Source of the DNA: Patella vulgata
Lineage: Eukaryota; Mollusca; Gastropoda; Patellidae
NCBI RefSeq assembly: GCF_932274485.2
Contig: NC_065879.2
Coordinates: 44,316,936 to 44,380,935, forward strand
Direction of reading: 5' to 3'
Length of the DNA stretch: 64,000 nucleotides
Made by a program: the position numbers and the translations under genes. Shown here in pieces: positions 29,701 to 38,700 of this stretch (its first letter is position 1; each line of letters begins with the position of its first letter). The notes under the pieces are model-generated. The model did no database searches. It was not told where the DNA came from and saw nothing but the letters and a program-made list of their open reading frames with translations.

Positions 29701-32700
29701 GTTAGAATTTTGATAGCTTTCCTCCTAGCGACATAATTATAGCAAGTTTGCATTTTGATAGGGTTCCTCCTAGATAAAAAGTCTGAGCAAGTTTGAAATT
29801 TGATAGGGTTCCTTTTTTAGCTAAAAAATCCTAGTCAGGAACAATCCTAGCAAGTTTTAATTTTGATTAGGGTTCCTCCTTGGGAACATTCCTAGCAAAT
29901 TTCAATTTTGACAGGGTCAATGCTATCTAATCAAACCAGTTCAGATTAAAAGTAAAAATCCAGAAACTCTAGACTAGGTTCTTACTTGGGACCAGCAATT
30001 GTTTTTTTTTTAAATCTCAAAACTCAGACACGTAGAAGGTTAAGAAGGACGTGAGCATGTAACAAAACCATACACTCTTGGCTATAATAGCTACTCTCTG
30101 TATTGGAAAAACAAAATTGTTACAAAATCCACTTAACAACAGTCAGACGACAATAAAATGTGTGTGATATCACAAAAACATTGACTTCAGAAATAGACAA
30201 TTATGTGACATATCATTATATGGATTGCGCTGTGTATTGCATTTCACTTACCCGAACTAAATCCCTGACTAATTTCATTTTCTTCAATAATAGACACACC
30301 ACAATGAATCTGGCATAATATCGTAATTTCTTCACCATCAAATCAGGTCTGGATTATAAAAATAATTATTCAAAATCATCAGTGCTAAAATCAATATCTT
30401 ATTTATTTATTGCAACAATACAAATCATTCTTTTCTTATACTAAACCGATTTATAAGACTCTAAAAAGGTAATCAACGGGTTGATATTGTAATGTTTCAG
30501 TAACCCATGAAAAAAAAAATCATTTTGGGACTATCACTGCAGAACATTACATGTACAGGTACTTGTAATTTGCAAATTAGATGAAGTTATTCGGCGGTAT
30601 GAGCTTTATTGTTCATCTGCTCTTCCCAAAAGTTGTTAAATCAGTATTTTGTGTCAAATTTTGGCTTACACAACAGACTGAATAATATATTTATACCACA
30701 TGGCCACACTACTTGGCCTTTTGTGCGGTGATTAAAACTTCAGTTTAAGGTTTCTCAGGTTGGCGATCTACTGCAGAGCCATAGCAAATATGTGTTGGAC
30801 AATTAGTTAACACAATTTAGTTACCGATACCAAACTGATGTTGACTCTAACTAAGTAGCCAAGTACGAGACTGCTAACTACGATCTATACTCTCAAAAAA
30901 AAACCAAACCAACGTACAATTGAGTGGTTAAGATATTTTGTGTGGCTACTACATACATGTACAAGACAATTCCAATATATACACTTTTATGTAAACGAAA
31001 GAAAACTAAAATGACTAGTATTAGATATTACAAGTCTACAAGTCTATAATGCTGTTTCCACTAAAAATGCTGGGTCCAACCCGGTTTTACATGGTTTAAC
31101 CACCTCCCCCCAATTTGCATTTCCACTAAAATATCTTGTTCCCAAAACAAATAGAGCCTTGATAAGCAAGAGATCTAATAACCCATTAATAACGATAATC
31201 AAGACCAAATAGTTATCTCGACAATATGAGTGAATGCTGAACGATATAAAAGCCAGGTTGGAGTGTTCCCACTGACAACTTTGAAGCTAGCGTCGTCTCG
31301 GCTTCATTCTCGACCCAAGAAATTTAAAACTGTCAAAACCATTTTTTCAGCTTTTACATTTTTACAATCTGGCCAGTGGAAGCACTCGAACCCAGCTTGA
31401 AGCTAGCTTTCGTCCTCAGTGGAAACGCTAAAGTTAGATCTACATATGTACAAATAAAAAAAAAAAATTACAGAATAATTTATATTTATTGTTGCATTTT
31501 GTTAAGCTTTATACAGCAGAACAGGGGTACAATGTATCAGCTGTTACTACTGGTTGAAATTAGACAAGCTATACTTAACATTGACTTAAGCCACAGAACA
31601 CAATCCACTAACAATAAAAATTCAATGAATTAGAAATGAAACTCTTTCCAATGAGAATTTAAATCATGGCACTTTACTTTTCAATTCTGTCTGCATTTTC
31701 TACCTGCATGCACAAGACAGCAATTTTATATGGGAATTAATGTCAGAAATGTTATGTGTAACGAACACGATATTATTATTAATCACACTTTAAAGATTTT
31801 TTTTTAAAATGTTGATTACTTTGGTCAAATGTCTTCAAAAGCTTGTTTGTGATAGGTTATTTCTCAGCCAGATAAAGATAACATTCTATGAACAATTCAA
31901 ATTTGGAATCTACGAACTAGAACTTATTCATGAATTGTGGTGTAAAAAGAGAGTTTATATATAGTGATTGAAAGATTATTTACAACAAGAAACCATTACC
32001 GGTAATTATCAGTGTTGATGATTAGTTGAGATTCAAAAAGTTGTACCTAGCCCCACCCCCTAGCCTCCACCACACCCAATCCACCAATAAAAGAGCTAGA
32101 TGAAAACTACATGTAATCTAAGGCCTATCATAGTGATCACCGATATTTATAAATATTCAAGAATTATTGGCTGATGCATCAGTAAATAGTACAAGTACAT
32201 TTTTGGAGCAGAGATTTAAAAAGACAATCACTTCATTGTGGAAGCAGACGCTCAATAAAGTTATTTCACACACATAAATGTATATATAAAAATATTCAAG
32301 AACAACTGTGTGACGTACAGGTCTACAATTTAGGAGTAGGGCCTTTTTTCATAAATATAACAGCCCAGATTGATGTCATGGGGAATAATTCAGCATATTT
32401 AAAACATGCATAGCCGTATACCACGATGAAAACTAAGTAAAATCATAGGGTTAGATAATGTAGTAAATGAACACATAAAATGTACATGTATGTATAATAT
32501 ATGGGCTCACTAGGTTTACTCTATGTACACTTACATCTGCACTTGGGACAAACTGAAAATACATATACACCAGTTTCTCTCAAAATCAAATTTTAAAATT
32601 CTTGCACAATTATAATTTATACAATCTTAATCTAAACTAAAGATTTATCTTTAGTTAATAATCCATAGCAAAATAATATTTCTCGAAATTAAAATGTGTA

Positions 32701-35700
32701 GTGTCTATTCTATTGTTGTTTCACTTATATTTTTTTTTATATCCCACATTTTAATCAGATAGGCTGGATCATTTTACCCTTAAGAAAAGCCTCCTAATTT
32801 CTTGATCATTGTTAATTTTTAGCAGTGCACATCAATTATCCCTCGACAGTTTAAACATTTAGAAGAAAGTAGGTTTTTGATCTGTCACACTCATAGTCCA
32901 TCCAGATGGTCAATTTTTTTCACAAATATAAATGCTATTGCCATTCATTTTCTTGTATGTTCTTTCAAATCAATGCACATATTTTATCATCTTAAACATT
33001 TTTTGGATAGATTTTTTTTAACAAAATCTTAAATGTGAATTCTTTTAAAAAATAAAATCTTAAAAGATATAATCAATATATCTGGTGGACTCACCTGTCT
33101 TCTTTGGTAGCTTTGGAATAATAAGCCCTCATCCTGATAGCAGAGTAAAAGGAAAATGACTCACTAAGGTAATTGGTTTCACTTGTTCTTAAGCTGAAGT
33201 GAATAAATTAAAAACATAAAGTTAAAGATTTTTCTTTTCATTTTTGGACTAACAACAATTTTCTTATGAGAGTTAAACATGCATTATGCAAGTGCAAAAT
33301 CTGCTTATTACAAGTCTTTCTTTAGGCTTGAAATGTTATCTAAATTATCAATCAGACATTAATTAACTTATCCAGACCATAATAAACTCTTGATGTCAAG
33401 GCCAGCCTTCGATGTTGGCTGGATTAGATTCCTATATGCTGCTAACAGCCATTGATAATTAAATCAAAAAAAGTGGATAATCGAGACTATGCTGTTTATA
33501 TTAATGATTTTAGTAATGATGACAGAGACTATGCAAAAATTTCACTCGCTTCTCGGCTCATAGTGGATCAATTTGACTGAAATTTTCAGCAAATTACCTT
33601 TACACTATCTAGTTTTTAACTATTATAGCGAGAACTGCCATCTCTTTATCTTATCTCCCATAATGTATCTTTAATAAACACAATACGGTACAAGTAAACA
33701 CATAATGATACAGGATGGTAATACAAAATATGGATTATGTACTCCAAGTGTTTTGAGCTAAAAATATAACCAAATATGAATTATGACGCTGAGGGTTTTT
33801 CAGCATATTGTTATATTATTTAGGCCTACAAACTTTATAACAAAGACAAAAATAACATGCTTAAAGATACATTATGTAAGATTTAGATAAAGAGCTAGCC
33901 ATTCTTGCTATAGTATAACTATAATAGTTTGAAAAAAGATAATGTAAAATGAATCATTTGAAAATTTCAAATGTTACTTAATAATGCATAGTACATCTAA
34001 TTGTATAGTGTGCCAAGATAGAAATACAAAATGCAGAGTCAAATATTTCTATTCTAAATATATAGAAAACCACCAAATTTGAGAACATACTAGTAATGGT
34101 AATAAAGTTGTCCTATCTTGGATGCCACCTCTCCTATTTGCCATCTTTTCAACCCATATTTATTATCCAATATTTGTCTGAAAAATTGAAGGATTGTTTA
34201 TACAGGTTTACACTTGAAACAGAAATGCACAATAAAAGATAGGTTGCCAGGCAATGAAACATACGCCCACAGCAGCTAAATTGTCTGGGCAGTCAACAAG
34301 AGTTGTCGCATATTTTTACTTTTTTCGGTAATGAAACATTTATAATACATTAAAATGTGATTAAGACAAGAGTAACAACTCATTAAGTAATTATCAGAAA
34401 ACCATTAGAATTTGTTTGGTTTTTATAAAGTTCTGCCCCATACTAACGTTTAGTATACAAAACTTTTAAGATTATGGATTTAGCTGTTCACGTCATAAAA
34501 ATTCATTGAAAATAAATATACTTGTTCATCTCAAGACCTTAAACTCTGTGTATCAATCTGAAGTCAATCGAATGATAACTTTAGCCTAGCGCGTCACAAA
34601 GTGATCAAGGGCCATAACTTTGGAAGTAATTATCGGAAATCGTTGAAAATCAATAGGATTCTTCGTCTCATGACCTCAAACACTGTGTATAAATTTAAAG
34701 TCAATCGGATATTAACTCTAGCCTCTAGAGCATTTACAAGATTTTTTGAAGTGATCAAGGGCCATAACTCTGGCAGTAATTATCGAAAATCACTGAAAAA
34801 AATAGACTTCTTTGTCTCATGATCTTAAACACTGTGTGTAAATTTAAAGTCAATCGGATATTAACTTTAGCCTCTAGAGCGTCCACAAGATTTTTCAAAG
34901 TGATCAAAGGCCATAACTCTGAGAGTAATTATGGGAAATCGCTGAAAATCAATAGGCTTTTTCATCTCAAGACCTTAAACACTGTGTATAAATTTAAAGT
35001 CAATCGGATATTAACTTTGGCCTCTAGAGATTCCACAAGAATTTTTTGAAGTGATCAAGGGCCATAACTCTGACAGTAATTATCGGAAATCACTGAAAAT
35101 CAATAGGCTTCTTCGTCTCATGACCTTACACTGTGTATAAATTTAAAGTCAATCAGATATTAACTTTGACCTCTAGGGCATCGACAAGATTTTTCAAAGT
35201 TTTCAAGGGCCATAACTCTGGCAGTAATTATCAGAAATCGCTAAAAATCTATAGTCTCATGACCTTAAACACTGTGTAAATTTAAAGTCAATCAGATATT
35301 AACTTTAGCCTCTAGTGGACCCCGAACCGCCGGATGGCCGAACGGGGGCGACGACAATAAAAACCTAAATCTGACCACTTTTGTGAAGACAATACACTAC
35401 AGTACCTCTCAAATCTTTCAGACCAAAATTGGACCAACACCACAGGGAAAAACATTAAGAAATCGCCAAGATTTCCACTGTGAAATTTCACTCAATTCCG
35501 CAGGATTCGCTCGAAAACGCTGTGTTTCCCTAGGAAAACACTCTGCATAGCCGTGCTTTACCGCAAGGAATTTGCAGGCTTTTCATCGCCCCCCCCCCCC
35601 CAACTTTTATACGATAGCATTAGCAGGAGTGCTGTTATTTCTCGAAGTATTACAAACAAAATGTTCACATTTTAATTATCGCTGGCCGAAAACTAGTCAC

Positions 35701-38700
35701 GCTAGGAATTAGCTAACGTTTCATCGACTTTATCGGAAGTGTATTACTTTCACAAAGTATTTAACTCCTTTCTATTTTCTGATAGCCGTGAATGTCTTTG
35801 TTAAATCAATTCCACTGAACGAACATTTGAATATATTAAAATCAATAAACTATAATCGTGTACCAATGATAAAATGTTTATTTTGTCTTAAATATTGGAT
35901 ATCAGAAACTCATCTTTTCAAGATACGATAACAACACTAATGTTGATTTACATTGACAAATAATTCGTGTTTTCGATGTCAAAGACTTTGGTTGATACTG
36001 AGTTAGAGACTTAGCTACTTTAAGGCCCATCGTTTTAATTTATTTATTTTTCATTAATAAAGCACTATGCAACGTGATCAAGCTCAACAATTTTTACTAA
36101 ATTACGAAATAATAAAGTGTGTGTGTAATTATATTAACACTTTCTTATTGTGAAAAAGGGTGTTTTCTTAGGGAGGCAGACTTAATCCACGAAGTTAGGG
36201 ACCTAAACCAAAAGATTAAAACCAGTGGGAGGGAGGTGATCCTTGCATAGATCCCTTCCCGTGTCAATATTTTCAGCAACAAACAAGCCGACAAACTAGC
36301 GAAGGAGGTGTTGTCACTAAATCAATTGGACAATTTAGAATACAGTTGTCAGCAATTTGCAAGCTTAGCAAAAGAGAAGATCAAATATGCATGGAAACTG
36401 CGTCTAAAACAAGAAAACACCCACCGCTATTAAATAGATAGCAATCTTGTAGACAAGGCCCAGCACAAAGAAAAAATCGTAGAAAGCCGCCCAGTCGTAT
36501 TTAATCCCCTTCGTCCTTCTCTGTACACAAACTCAGCGCTCGAAATTTACCACGGCAAACGGCAAAGCTTTGGTAAAAGCCGACACAAACCATGTCTGCC
36601 ACGGCATAATTTATTTTTGTGTGCCGTAGTAGACCCTATCATGCCAAATTAGTTTAAGTTTAAAGAAAGAAATATTGGTATTTTGTTTATTTATATTTAG
36701 AAGTTGTTATACATTTTACAATTCTACGGTCTTTAAATTTGTATATTTGCCGTAAATAGGTCACCCAGACCAATTTACAGGACTCCAATGTTAAAGGTTT
36801 GGATGTCGTAAATGGTATCGTAATTCGTTAGACAAAAGTCAAATAAAACAACGCGTTTTAATTATCAATATCTACCTGTTGTCATAATTTGTTGTACTCA
36901 AATAAAACATAAACGCCGTTTTAAGAATCGTTTTAATTTTTAATATCGAAGTAATAAAGTAAAACCATATTTCGATCAACTATATGATCATACCTTCAGA
37001 ATGCCATATAATTTCAGTTTTTATTCATTTATCTATTTTTCTTAATCTATTTTTTTTCTTATTTGTCGATACTTTGTACTCATATTAATTTTAAAATACG
37101 TATGCGACACGTATAGACCTTCTTGTACAATTTTGTCTGCGATATCACTTCAGTGGAAGCAGATGTTAAATAAAGCTTTTTCACACACACACACACTTCT
37201 TGTACATGTACAACTTTTGAGCTACTGATATCTAGATTTTACATGTAAACGTACATGTATAAACTCATAATAGATTGCAAAGGGTACATGTACAGGCAGT
37301 AGGAATACGGGAAGTTAGATGTAGAAAAATAATTGAGCATGGAATAATTTAGAATGTGTACCCAAAATCAGTGAATTATAATGAGGTGTAGATGAGAAAC
37401 AACACACTAGTGGCAATTGTATAAATATATGACATGTTCATGTCTTGTACACGTGTGTGAAACAACTCCATCGAAGTGATTTCGAAAACAATAGATGTAC
37501 ATGTTTGTATATTTTACGGAGATTTTACGCCCGTTTCCACCTACATGTTGTTGATATCGCGTAAGAACACATGTATATACTCATAATGTATATATATACA
37601 CATGTATATGGCGCATAATTGACCATGTGATATACCCTTGTGTGCATCGCAGAGTGATTTATGATAGATGGTATTGTGCTGTATGGATGGTTAATTTAGA
37701 TTAACTTAAATTGCCAGTAATGATGTAATGTGTAAAAGTTCATTGTATATAATTTAAAATTTGGATTTGATAGCAGATTAGCAGCCAATGATTAATGGAT
37801 TACATTACATTATAATTCAGGGCTTTATTTTTGTCAAGCGCATCAGCGCTCGCAATTGCAATGTTCTCGCAAAAAAAAAAATCCGTTCGTGAATAAAAAG
37901 CGCTTGCCAAAATATGATAAAAAAATCTACAATTTTTCAAGACAAAAATCTTATCACATACAATATGGTACCCAATGACAATAACCATGTCGACATGATG
38001 TTTGTTTGTAACGGAGTCTCAATTAGTTAATTGCTAAAATAGCATTGAAAATATATATACATTTGCTTGTTTGAGAAAAGGTTTCACAAACCCAAATTAG
38101 CTGGAAAGAATTTATAATCCCTTTTTATATAATAATCTACACAATTTTGCACAATGACAGAGGAAACCGTATCACTTTATTTATCTTCAAGAATTTCTTG
38201 ACGATGTAATTCACACGACTTGTCACCGAGTATAATTCTAGACAAATTTTTGATTGACTGATGGATATACAATGTAATTAGCAGAACAGCGAGGTCAGTG
38301 TTTTTGGCACGCAGCAATGAAACTACATGTAAGTCATATTTTAGTTCTGTGTTGATCATTATGACTCAAAACAGTAACCGTGTTTAATTATTCAAAAACC
38401 GGAGTGTCATTCAGTTATTGGGTTTAGTGAATTAATAGCAAATATCTTTACCAGATGCCGCAGAATTACTGTTCACAAAATTTTTAAAAGTGTGTTTGAA
38501 AGCACTCTCGCAAGTTTACAGCGAGTGCTTTTTTTTTTACACGTGCACTTTTTATAAAAATGAGGCCCTGATATTTAATCAAATAAATCAAAGTATCACA
38601 CCCAAAAAGTAAAATGCTATACCTGTGCTGTTGTTGAAATTTCCATAATTTTGTATAGACATCAAATGTTCTTCCAAAATAAGATTGCCATTGTTTGTGA

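Noticed and set aside
29575-29945. CRISPR-like repeat spacing
   Set aside because: Units and spacers are both diverged and of variable length; the setting is a spliced animal genome.
34601-35049. Two repetitive ORFs of 73-76 codons
   Set aside because: Translation of family B tandem units; the peptide repeats because the DNA does, with no codon constraint seen.
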